From: Siphonodentalium dalli
Lineage: Eukaryota > Mollusca > Scaphopoda > Gadilida > Siphonodentaliidae
DNA length: 64,000 bases
Assembly (NCBI GenBank): GCA_032622095.1
Contig: CP136061.1
Span: forward strand, 44,525,797-44,589,796
Direction of reading: 5' to 3'
The translations under genes and the position numbers were made by a program. This document shows, in pieces, positions 54,331 through 63,852 of this stretch. The notes under the pieces were generated by a model, which did no database searches, was not told the origin of the DNA, and saw nothing but the letters and a program-made list of their open reading frames with translations. Each line of letters opens with the position of its first letter. Positions within the stretch are counted from its first letter, which is position 1.

Positions 54331-55948
54331 TCTTTAAACTAAAGTTCCATGGTCTGTGGTCATAGCTATTGTGGCCCACGTGCTAAATAGTAAACACGAC
54401 AGGAAAGATATAACATTACGGATATCAGGGCACAGGTTCGGGGCAAACTAATGGTAACACCGGCATTATATATATAGGCATGGTCGTCCCAATAATGGCA
54501 AATCATAAGTGAGAACGATATGTGTTTATCACATAATTAGCCCCTAAACCCGGCCTCATATTTTTAGTAAGACACACGTGTATTATCGGCACGCGCAATG
54601 CCTTAAGAATTTAGCGCAATGATATCGATCAATGCTCATATTATGTTAATTAGAATATAAATATGATATATAATTTAGTTTGGGTCATTTAGTGTTGACT
54701 ATATGAGATAAACATGGGTGATAAGGGTGGTTGAAGAATTTTGTCAACATGAAAGGACACATTTAAAACTATATTTGTTCTTGAATGTGTCTTCATTTCT
54801 TCTTTGGTTGTGAAAAGGAAATCAGTATATTCTTTTTAACCCCAGTCGTTTCCTTGCTAAAATGTGATTATGTGATAAAAAGGATCTCAAATTCGTCGCA
54901 ATTATATACGTCCACTAAAATTGAATCGAGCCGTGCTTTAGCTTTTATCGTATTTAGTGCACTCGGTTAATAAATTTCGTATATAATTGCGACTCATTGG
55001 AGATCCTCTAGTTTTCAACATTGATATTTAAAGATGCCCTGTATGATTTGACACAAAACAGCCATCTATACATTTACCAGAAAATAATTATAAATCGGAC
55101 GCATAAATTTATAGTAGGTTTTGATGGCCATAAATTTCTGTCAGTCAGGCTAGCAAAAAATCCAATGATCATCTCTCATAAAGAGCGTTCATGCTAAAAC
55201 ATAAAGAGCGTAATAAATTTTGGTCTCTTCCACTCATAAAACTGATGGAAGATTTGTGGATTTTCGCGATGCATGAGTCATACAAATGATGGAGTCGCAC
55301 GTATATTCGCGTTTTTGGTTTGCGTGGTAAAGCTGAACATCACTTCAGAAAAGTTTGAATAATTTGGTTTCAAATCGGACCGTGGATCTTTAAGTCACAC
55401 TTATAGTTATGTTAAAGATGCACAATCCGAAATAACGCTCGCAAATTACTATTTCCTTGGCTTCGGGGGTACAAAATATTTGATTCAAGTCGAGGAACCC
55501 ACCAATCAAAGCTCAGAGTAATCAGATATCGATGTTTGACATCTATTATTTTTCACCACCGATAATATGAAGTGGCCCAGTAAACAGTCGACGAGAAGAG
55601 GGTCTCGGACCAAAATGAAGATGGGTCACTATAAAATCAAGTGGCTTTTTTGTGTCAGATATTTGACAAACCGGCAAAATTTCGTTGAACAAAAACAGCT
55701 TTTGGGCAAATTTATAGTTGACTGTGGTTATCATTATTTTTGGGCAATTACTTGATCCTGATAACTGAAGCGGCATTTCAAAAAATGTTGTTGTTTTTGT
55801 TGTTGTTGTTGGAATCTGATGATATGGGGACCATCGAATTGGATTGAGTACCTTTGAGGGGTGAATTAAAATCATAAATTTGTCACTAAAGTGTGCAATA
55901 GATAGCCATCTGTGAAATTATGTATTTTGTTAACCATGTGAACGTAGC
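54331..55948. other. Unassigned intergenic region
   Basis: TAAAGAGCGT recurs near 55180-55212, as it does around 40790-40960, hinting at another worn repeat. No gene supported. Confidence 0.4.
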
Positions 55949-55951
55949 TTA

Positions 55952-56362
55952 GGGTACGTTCACACACACACGCAAATTTGCCAGGCATTCTTTTGCAGGC
56001 ATTTTGATATATAAAGCTAGAATGTGCCAGGAACCGAATTCAAACATGCTTATAAAATACATCTGTAACACAGATAATTACATGAGAAGTAAACACTATG
56101 TACTTACACTATAGTAGCGATGCTATCGAAATGTGCCTGTAAATTGCATGCAATGATCTCGCAAAAATAAATTATACAGGTAATTTAAGGCAATATGTTA
56201 TTAGCACCGTTACATGTGGAGCTATCGAAATTTTACTTCTCATGTCGTTAGCTTTGATAAATATGCATATTGTTGCCGTTCATATTCTGGAACCAGTTGG
56301 TTTTCTATGAGAAAATGCCTGCAAAAAATGCTATGTAAACTTGCCAGTGTATGAACGCACCC
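55952..56362. mobile_element. TTA-flanked MITE, GGGTACGTTCA ends (copy 1)
   Basis: TTA at 55949-55951 and 56363-56365. TIR GGGTACGTTCACACAC... / ...GTATGAACGCACCC, extended by TGCCAGGCATT / GCAGGCATTTT motifs. A 3-bp TTA duplication with GGG-type ends fits PIF/Harbinger. The interior has GAAGTAAA...TTTACTTCTCATGTCGTT, another inverted pair. 411 bp, non-coding. Relatives at 59945 and 63853. Confidence 0.75.
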
Positions 56363-56837
56363 TTATGAACTGAGAATATAGTCCAATGAATCGTGACATG
56401 TAATATTCTCTCATTTTCAAATAGGTTGATAAGTCTTTCGGTGTTATTCAAAGGCCAACCATCGCTTGATAATATGCAAATCGTGTCGGATTAAGTCAAA
56501 CGTGCAGAAAGGTATTCAAATATATGCATTGTCCCATGCCCATGATCATGCAGTATTCACTCGATGTATTGTTAGGTCAAGAAAATTAATTGTCTGGTTA
56601 AGGTTACCAGTCATAAGAAATTAGAGTCGGAAGGCTTAAACTGTTATTTTATTTTTATTTTTTATTTTTTATCATATTCTTAAGATTTCCAGGAATCCAA
56701 CAAGAATATGTTGAAATAAAAAAAAAAAAAAGTGTATTTTATCTGAAATTCTGTGTGATCTGTAAAGAGTTCACAATCAAAGCATCATGAGACAATTAAC
56801 AGTGTGTTCTAGTCGTCACAGGGTTTTATGAAATATT
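56363..56837. other. Unassigned spacer, A/T-rich low complexity at 56650-56735
   Basis: Poly(ATTTT) and poly(A) runs; ACAAGAATATGTTG and CATATTCTTAAG form a small inverted pair. No gene. Confidence 0.5.
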
Positions 56838-57030
56838 TTACCTAAAATTAAAAATATTTCTGTTGAAAACCATGAAAAACATTGGGTCGGTATGGAAACA
56901 TTGTAGTTTTTGTATTGGCCTAAACTTTTTTCTGTTGAGGTCATACAGTAACACTTTATTCCGATGGCTTAAAGCTGTTATAGTTTCGTCGGACAGAGCA
57001 GCTATAACTATACCTTCCCGGTAACACTGT
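56838..57030 (-). CDS. Possible isolated exon, function unknown
   Basis: On minus, a pyrimidine-rich CTGCTGTTGTTGTTGTGGAC-AG could serve as an acceptor near 57030. The frame then reads YREGIVIAALSDETITALSH and NKVLLYDLNRKKFRPIQKLQ, continuing to MVFNRNIFNFR, where TAG|GTAAAA could serve as a donor near 56838. The strand-and-turn pattern recalls a beta-propeller blade (WD/NHL type). That is a shape impression only, with no diagnostic motif. No neighbouring exon was found. It could be a processed or fossil fragment. Confidence 0.25.
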
Positions 57031-57071
57031 CCACAACAACAACAGCAGTTTATATTAACTTTTCTGGCCAC

Positions 57072-57607
57072 TCATATTTAAACTGATACATTATTTAACT
57101 TAGACTGTATTTGGCATATTCGCATTATATTCCAAAAAAAAAACATAGGAGACATCTACTTCCCAAGCTATTTTAAAAGTTATGTGTTCAACAATGGCGT
57201 AGTGTTCTAAAAATAGTAAACATTCCTGTCCCAATTCGTACAAGATAGGGAATATCAGTTCCTATAGTGACAGAAGGTCACTACATTGACAAATAAAACA
57301 CACAAGTATTACGCCCTCCAGGTTGTATGCTGCCAGGCTGATCTGGTGATGTCATAGGAGCTATTGAGTAATTGTGATTAAACAATGTACTCGCTATATT
57401 GCGTACCGGTTTTTATACTTTTGCAGGATGTCTCTGCATATATTCATCCTGAATATCATCCTGCATTTTTGACTACCCTCCGGTAGTAAAAAAAATCATG
57501 ATGATATGCCCTGTTTTGTGCATATATGGCAAATATAGTTTTACTCCCGATTTTAACAACGCCGCCAATTTCACTATACCGTCTGAGAACCGAGTATGGA
57601 GCTCATA
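57072..57607. other. Unassigned spacer
   Basis: GCAGGATGT...ATCCTGCA near 57423-57470 is a weak inverted pair. Otherwise nothing. Confidence 0.4.
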
Positions 57608-58117
57608 TCTCATATATATTTTGAAGACCTCTGTCTGTCTGTATGTCTGTCTGTCTGTATGTATGTCATTAATACAAATCTACGATTCTCGACCGATCGG
57701 GACGAAACTTGGTACGTGTGTGAAGTTTGACCATGCGGTGGACGTTGTCGTATTGGCGAGCCCGTGCGACGCCCGCTTCGCGCATGCGCAGACGAAATCT
57801 CGGAAACGGGTGGAGCTATCGACTTGAAATTTGGTATGTGAATGTATCTTGCCCCGGATACGAATTTTATCGGGTCGCCGAGCCCGTGCGACGCCAGCTT
57901 CGCGCATGCGCAGACGAGATCTCGGAAACGGGTGGAGCTATCGACTTGAAATTTGCTATGTGAATGTATCTTGCCCCGGATACGAATTTTATCGGGTCGC
58001 CGAGCACGTGCGACGCCAGCTTCGCGCATGCGCAGACCAGATCTCGGAAACGGGTGGAGCTATCGACTTGAAATTTGGTTTTTGAATAGCCCGGACAACG
58101 TCGGGCTCATCGGCTAG
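57608..58117 (+). mobile_element. Non-autonomous Helitron, tandem unit 1
   Basis: Begins TCTCATATATATTTTGAAG after host A57607. It ends GCCCGGACAACGTCGGGC, 11 nt, CTAG at 58114-58117. Internal (TCTG)n, then ~130-bp repeats with GCTTCGCGCATGCGCAGAC and CTCGGAAACGGGTGGAGC (three copies). ORFs on both strands arise from these repeats. No Rep/helicase. Confidence 0.85.
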
Positions 58118-58623
58118 TCTCATATATATTTTGAAGACCTCTGTCTGTTTGTCTGTTTGTTTGTCTGTCTGTCATTAATACAAATCTACGATTTTCGACC
58201 AATCGGGACGAAACTTGGTACGTGTGTGTAGTTTGACCAGGCGGTCGACGTTGTCGTATTAGCGAGCCCGTGCGACGCCCGCTTCGCACATGCGCAGACG
58301 AGATCTCGGAAACGGGTGGAGCTATCGACTTGAAATTTGCTATGTGAATGTATCTTGCCCCGGATGCGAATTTTATCGGGTCGCCGAGCCCGTGCGACGC
58401 CAGCTTCGCGCATGCGCAGACGAGATCTCGGAAACGGGTGGAGCTATCGACTTGAAATTTGCTATGTGAATGTATCTTGCCCCGGATACGAAGTTTATCT
58501 GGTCGCCGAGCCCGTGCGACGCCAGCTTCGCGCATGCGCAGACCAGATCTCGGAAACGGGTGGAGCTATCGACTTGAAATTTGGTTTTTGAATAGCCCGG
58601 ACAACGTCGGACTCATCGGCTAG
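58118..58623 (+). mobile_element. Non-autonomous Helitron, tandem unit 2
   Basis: Follows unit 1 with no extra base (CTAG|TCTCATATAT). Same layout, about 95% alike, with a mismatched terminal hairpin (GCCCG...CGGAC). CTAG at 58620-58623. Confidence 0.85.
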
Positions 58624-59184
58624 TCTCATATATATTTTGAAGACCTCTGTATGTCTGTCTGTTTGTCTGTTTGTCTGTTTGTCTGTCATTTATACAAATC
58701 TACGATTCTCGACCGATCGGGACGAAACTTGGTACGTGCATGTAGTTTGACCAGGCGGTGGACGTTGTCGTATTGGCGAGCCCGTGTGGCGCCCGCTTCG
58801 CGCATGCGCAGACGAGATCTCGGAAACGGGTGGAGCTATCGACTTGAAATTTGCTATGTACATGTATCTTGCCCCGGATACGAATTTTATCGGGTCGCCG
58901 AGCCCATGCGACGCCAGCTTCGCGCATGCGCAGACCAGATATCGGAAACGGGTGGAGCTGCCAGCTTCGTGCATGCGCAGACGAGATCTCGGAAACGGGT
59001 TGAGCTATCGACTTGAAATTTGGTATGTGAATGTATCTTGCCCCGGATACGAATTTTATAGGGTCGCCGAGCCCATGCGACGCCAGCTTCGCGCATGCGC
59101 AGACCAGATATCGGAAACGGGTGGAGCTGTCGACTTGAAATTTTGTTTTTGAATAGCCCGGACAACGTCGGGCTCATCGGCTAG
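58624..59184 (+). mobile_element. Non-autonomous Helitron, tandem unit 3
   Basis: CTAG|TCTCATATAT junction with unit 2. It has an extra partial internal repeat (GGAGCTGCCAGCTTCGTGC), a good terminal hairpin and CTAG at 59181-59184. Confidence 0.85.
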
Positions 59185-59695
59185 TCTATTATATATTTTG
59201 GAAGATCTGTCTGTGTGTCTGTGTGTGTGTCTGTAATCGATGGACTCGAACACGGCCGAGCCGATTTCGATGAAACTTGGTATTTTCGGCCGGGGAGTGA
59301 CATAGGCCTATTAATTTGCCCGTGCGACGTGACCTTGACCTTTAAATCGGGTAATTTTCAAGGTCAAACGCCAGAATATCACGGGATTTCGATGAAACTT
59401 GGTATGTGGGGATACTTTCGGTCGGGGAGTGGCATAAGCCTATTAATTTGACCGTGCGATGTGACCTTGACCTTGAAAGCGGGTCATTTCAAGGTCAAAC
59501 GCCCGAATATCACGGGATTTCGATGAAAAGTAGTGTCTAGGGATACTTTCGTATGGGGAGTCTCATAAGCCTATTAATTTGCCCGTGCGACGAGACCTTG
59601 ACCTTGAAATCGGGTCAATTCAAGGTCAAATCGCGAATTTTGATATGATTTCCACGAAATTTGATACATAGGGTTATTTTTGTCCACTGAGTATT
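59185..59695 (+). mobile_element. Helitron of the 43568 type, 3'-truncated, tandem unit 4
   Basis: Starts TCTATTATATATTTTGGAAG immediately after the CTAG of unit 3. It matches the 43568 element (TGACCTTGACC...TTCAAGGTCAAACGCC units at about 59331, 59460, 59590) rather than units 1-3. The similarity ends near TTTTGTCCACTGAGTATTTT. No terminal hairpin or CTAG was found, so the 3' end is lost. Confidence 0.8.
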
Positions 59696-59944
59696 TTATA
59701 AATACCACTATAATTTGGTAATGGTTTTCCGATCAATAGGATCATGATAATATTGTGATCCGATTCCATATCATGCCCCTCTGAATCTGATCGACGCTCC
59801 GCGGTACTATTTTCGGCCTGAAAATAAAAATCAAATGATCACCATAGTTCACTTGTATGTCCACACAAGGCACATCAGAAATTCTTCTGCATGAGTGAAT
59901 TCCCCGAAAAATGTTGACAAAATATAGTTCCCTGTTCGTTAGGG

Positions 59945-60494
59945 TACGTTCACACACTGGCAAGTTTGCACGGCATTTTTGCAGACATTTTCTCATAGAA
60001 AACCATATGGTGCCTGACTATGAACGGCCACATCAATATCAAATGCGCATATTTACCAAATCTAACGATATGAAAAGCAAAAATTCGATAGTTCCTCATG
60101 TAATTAATAGGGGTACGTTCATACACTGGCAAGTCGTAGAAAACGATATGATGCCAGAATATGAACGGAAACAAGCATACACAATGCATCTGTACCACAC
60201 CTAACTACATGCGAAGTAAAAATACCCGTATAGTTCCACCTGTTACCGGAATTTGCCTGTAAATAGCGTGCAATTATCTCGCAAGAATCAATCATACAGG
60301 TATGTGAAGGCAAACTCCAGCAACACCGTTACAAGTGGAACTACAGAACTTTTACTTCTCATGTCGTTCGCTTTGGTAAAGATGCATATTATATGCACGT
60401 TTACTTTCAAATTATGACACCATGTGGTTTTCTATGATGAAATGCCTTGCAGAACATACCGTGCAAACTTGCCAGCGTATGAACGTATATCCCC
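59945..60494. mobile_element. GGGTACGTTCA-family MITE (copy 2, compound)
   Basis: TTA precedes GGGTACGTTCACACACTGGC at the left; the right end GCCAGCGTATGAACGTAT is altered. A second left-end-like motif, GGGGTACGTTCATACACTGG, at about 60111 shows that one element lies within or beside another. Inner CATAGAAAACCATATGGTGC and ACTTTTACTTCTCATGTCGTT match copies 1 and 3. Confidence 0.65.
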
Positions 60495-60927
60495 GACGGT
60501 GCTACTAACAAATTGCCTTTAAAATACCTGTATTTATTGATTCTTGCGAGATAATTGAATGATATTTACAGGCAATATTCGATAGTATCGCTATGAGTGG
60601 AACTAAATCGTTTTCACTTATACCATGTAAGTATATATTGTATCTCACGTGACTTTGTTATTGAAATCAAGCTTTCCGATCGGTTGGCTACTCGACTCTA
60701 TTAGTCGTAGTTGTATACTACGCCTTCAAGTCTCTCCCATCGTGCACTATGCATATGTAGTTTTGACTACTAAAAATAGTAACGAACACTACATCAAACT
60801 TTGTTCTGAAACTACTTGTTATTTCGCCGCTGATCCAAATTAAAGCTTCAGTAAGGCGAACATCAATTGTCTGAACTTAGTAAAAGTTGAAAATTTCTGC
60901 ATTTGTTCGATACAATATAATAATTAG
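60495..60927. other. Family-related remnant and spacer
   Basis: GATTCTTGCGAGATAATTGA and TTTACAGGCAATATTCGATA (60538-60590) are an inverted piece of the preceding MITE family. The rest is unassigned. Confidence 0.45.
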
Positions 60928-61043
60928 AGCATGACTTGTCGTGAAATACGCAAGTGCGGTTGTGTAGTTCACTCCGCTTCGCGTCGTGAACTACACAACC
61001 TCACTATGCACTATATCGGCGTATTTCACTCCAAGCCATGCTC
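60928..61043. repeat. Nested hairpin with TTCACTCCGCTTCGCGTCGTGAA apex
   Basis: The outer stem AGAGCATGACTTGTCGTGAA / TTCACTCCAAGCCATGCTCT and the inner stem GGTTGTGTAGTTCAC / GTGAACTACACAACC enclose the GC-rich apex TCCGCTTCGCGTC. The structure is ~115 nt with an asymmetric bulge. Confidence 0.8.
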
Positions 61044-61302
61044 TATTTATTAAATATGCGTGGTAGAGTTTTGCACATTGTAGCAATCTATATACCATGT
61101 AAGTATATATGCGTGTTAGAGTTTAGCACATTGTAGCAATCTATATACCGAAATGCCGGCAAAAGAATGCCTGGCAAAATTGCAAGTGTTTGAATCATAT
61201 AAATAATTACAGATTTCTCAATATATTTCAGAGGTTGGTTGTAATCATTAAATTAAGTTAGTCATATTATAAACATATTGTCACTATACAGTGAAGTGAT
61301 TA

Positions 61303-61421
61303 GAGTCTCCACATCACGTCTCGTTGAGAAGGTGAGATCCCGGATCAGACGAGCTGTCGGGGGCAGAGAGTCTGATCCGGGATCTCACCTTAATTCTCAA
61401 CGAGACGTGATGTGGAGACTC
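61303..61421. repeat. GC-rich 48-bp hairpin
   Basis: GAGTCTCCACATCACGTCTC...GATCCCGGATCAGAC (61303-61350) pairs perfectly with 61370-61421 apart from a 3-4-nt insertion (AAT). The 19-nt loop contains CTGTCGGGGGCAG. No TIR or target duplication was recognised. It is strikingly more GC-rich than its flanks. Confidence 0.9.
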
Positions 61422-61464
61422 ATATCGAAGTATCGTAATGTGATGTTAATCCTTTAGTGTTTAA

Positions 61465-61673
61465 CCCTTCCATGACTGGAGCTTCCTGATTTTTTTTGCA
61501 AAAATCCTGTGCCAATGCGTTCTCTTATAGAATGCTTGGCCTAACAATATTTACCTTGATCTTGTAGGCGAGTGCATTCTCTTATGTATGCGAGGCTCCC
61601 TATGGGAGCCTCGCATATATAAGATAATGCACTGGTACATGGTCTTTAATGCTGCACCTGCGCCATGAATGGG
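61465..61673. mobile_element. TTAA MITE with CCCTTCCATGACTGGAGC ends
   Basis: TTAA at 61461-61464 and 61674-61677. TIR CCCTTCCATGACTGGAGC / CATGAATGGG (shortened right). Hairpin about 61569-61636: GCATTCTCTTATGTATGCGA with core GGCTCCC-TAT-GGGAGCC. The stem matches the CCCTTTACCCAACA family up to GCGAG, then the core differs but pairs perfectly. A left half-hairpin remnant (CCAATGCGTTCTCTTATAGA) precedes it. Confidence 0.8.
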
Positions 61674-61930
61674 TTAAAATTATGTTCGAGTGCCATTCTT
61701 TTTCTTTTCTACAATAAATTCTCCAATAATGAACTGTTTGTTGAAACCATTGTAATGTAAACAAAACTTGTACATTGATTTATCAACAAACATCACTAAT
61801 TGTGCAGTAAGTTTAAATAATTTAGTCAGAATGTGATTTCCAGAATACTTGTCAATGCTTTGACCTTTCCCAATGTTCAGCGTCAAGTTTTGATTAAACT
61901 TTGGTATCTTATTAGACTATAACAGTAATG

Positions 61931-62690
61931 TTTAAAGCACGGGCGGCGTTAATTGCAGAAATATTCATATTTGTTCAAATCGCCATACACAGAAGGAATA
62001 TTAAAATAGATATATAGTTTTGTTCATATGCCAAACATAATCAGCGCGTAAATAGTATATTGTCGTCAAGACGTACGATGGTGTACATAAACAAGAAGCT
62101 GCTCGTGTTACAGAAGTTTTGCTGCTTTTTACATAATGTTTTGAGTATAAACATTGCTTTAACCCTATTATGACGGGAGCTGGGCTGGTGCAACATTAAA
62201 GATTCTGTAGTAGTACATTCTCTTATATATGCGAGTCTCCTATAGGGAGCCTCGCATATATCAGAAAAATGCACTGGCTTACAAGGTCAATGTAAATATT
62301 GTTAGGACAATGTGAGGCTCCCTATGGGAGACTCGCATATATAAGAGAATCCATTGGCACAGCGCAATGCTATTGGTTAATCACACACAAATGATATAAA
62401 CGCTCATTATTATTTCCATATCAGGAAAACAGTAACAAATAAGGCTCTTTATGTTTACCATATCCGGATCTAAACAAAAGCCATGTTCTGTAACGTTTTT
62501 TGCTTTTGTTTACATAACAAAGGAAAAAACATTTGACATAACATACTGTTTATGCCATATTTCTGATTGGTATATAAGAACAAAGTCTGTCTATATTTTA
62601 CTATTCTTTCTGTTTATGGCGGTTTTTGACGGAGCTGAATATTTTAACAGCATACCCACCGCCAACGCCGCCTGTATCTTTAAAGAACAA
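61931..62690 (+). repeat. Duplicated ~540-bp segment, copy 2 (MITE-interrupted)
   Basis: Collinear with 44690-45227 but broken by the MITE at 62163-62358 plus ~25 bp of extra sequence (TGTTTTGAGTATAAACATTG). Similarity resumes at CACAGCGCAATGCTATTGG. Confidence 0.75.
62163..62358. mobile_element. TTAA-type MITE with CCCTATTATGACGGGAGC end, right end lost
   Basis: TTAA at 62159-62162 on the left. Hairpins GAGTCTCCTATAGGGAGCCTC (about 62241) and GAGGCTCCCTATGGGAGACTC (about 62311) are reverse complements, the same inverted pairing as in the main family. The right side stops at CATTGGCACAG, fused to host sequence at a CACAG microhomology. Confidence 0.7.
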
Positions 62691-62736
62691 TGTTTTGACA
62701 TGCGCATTATTGGTGAATTATTAATAACTATAGCTG

Positions 62737-63237
62737 GGGTACCCGGCGTTGCTCGGGTGAAGAATTCGTAATGTATTAGTGGCAATTCAAGTCGTTTTAA
62801 ATAATTATTAGTCATCTGGGTAAACGGCACCTATATATTGCATGATTCCGGATAAAGTTACATCTTTCTTTTAAGTTGATAATAAACGCTCTTTATTGCT
62901 CATTATCAGTGCCTCTTTATGTCATTTGATATCAACGGGACCTATATCGTGACAGTCCCCGTGTTATTTTACTTTTGTGCACAAATTTTCCCACAGATCG
63001 TATGGACTGATAATACACGCTCTTTATTGATCATATAATTTATTAGCCCCCCTTTAAGTCATCTGATGCAAATTCGCTTATTCCATGACAATCACATGGC
63101 CAGGTGACCCATCTGTACCAATTTTCCTACATATCTTCTTAGCAAATTATCAGCTCCGATGGTCCAGCCATTTGATCGCCTATAAGCGGACAAAAAAACG
63201 AACAACCAAGCAAAATTGAGTTTTATTACTATAGATT
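62737..63237 (+). mobile_element. Unclassified repeat, head TACCCGGCGTTGCTCGGG, tail ACTATAGAT
   Basis: The head contains the hairpin CCCGGCGTTGCTCGGG. The tail GCGGACAAAAAAACGAACAA / TTATTACTATAGAT matches 41065-41131. Internal AGTCATCTG...GGCACCTAT phrases recur at 43355. About 500 bp, non-coding. Confidence 0.5.
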
Positions 63238-63662
63238 AAAATAAGAACAATAACGATCTATTTTTATGTATTTATTGGTGATACATGTTGTTTCACAGAC
63301 TTTTATGTTATCTCGCATGAACCAACTTGTGTCCCTTTAATGCTTCACCACAGACTAAAATTCGTATATACCCGCTAGCCCTTGGTTGCTTTCGTTATAT
63401 AGACACGACTTATAGGAGTGTGTACATAGTTATCGTGTAATCTATATATATAGGGGATATAGCACAGTAGCATGTTATATTTTATGCCTCCGAAACATGT
63501 CGAGCATTGCTCTTTGAACATGCTTGGGACTATACAACACATGCACCAGGCGCCTATTTTTAGAAGCAAATTTAATTTTCTATATTTATATATATTGCCT
63601 GAAAATATCATAGAATCTATAGCAGTGTCTCCAGTATTGCTATATATAGTTCGATGACGTTA
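63238..63662. other. Unassigned spacer
   Basis: No supported feature. Confidence 0.4.
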
Positions 63663-63777
63663 CCATAGAATGGCCTCCAGCTATTATGGATATATGGTGT
63701 GGTATTTTTAGTAACGACTTCCCATAGAATGGCCTCCGGCTATCATGTATATATGGTGTGGTATTTTTGGTAACGAC
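63663..63777. repeat. 59-bp tandem duplication
   Basis: CCATAGAATGGCCTCCAGCT...GTGTGGTATTTTTAGTAACG at 63663 is repeated with six or so changes from 63722. Confidence 0.9.
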
Positions 63778-63852
63778 AAAAGTTCACATCGGAATATCGT
63801 ATACTGACGAAAAACACTTAATAATAGATTACCTGACAAAACCACGCACTTA

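Noticed and set aside
57498-59451. Several Arg-rich ORFs on both strands with repeated peptides
   Set aside because: Frame shadows of the ~130-bp internal repeats of the tandem Helitrons.
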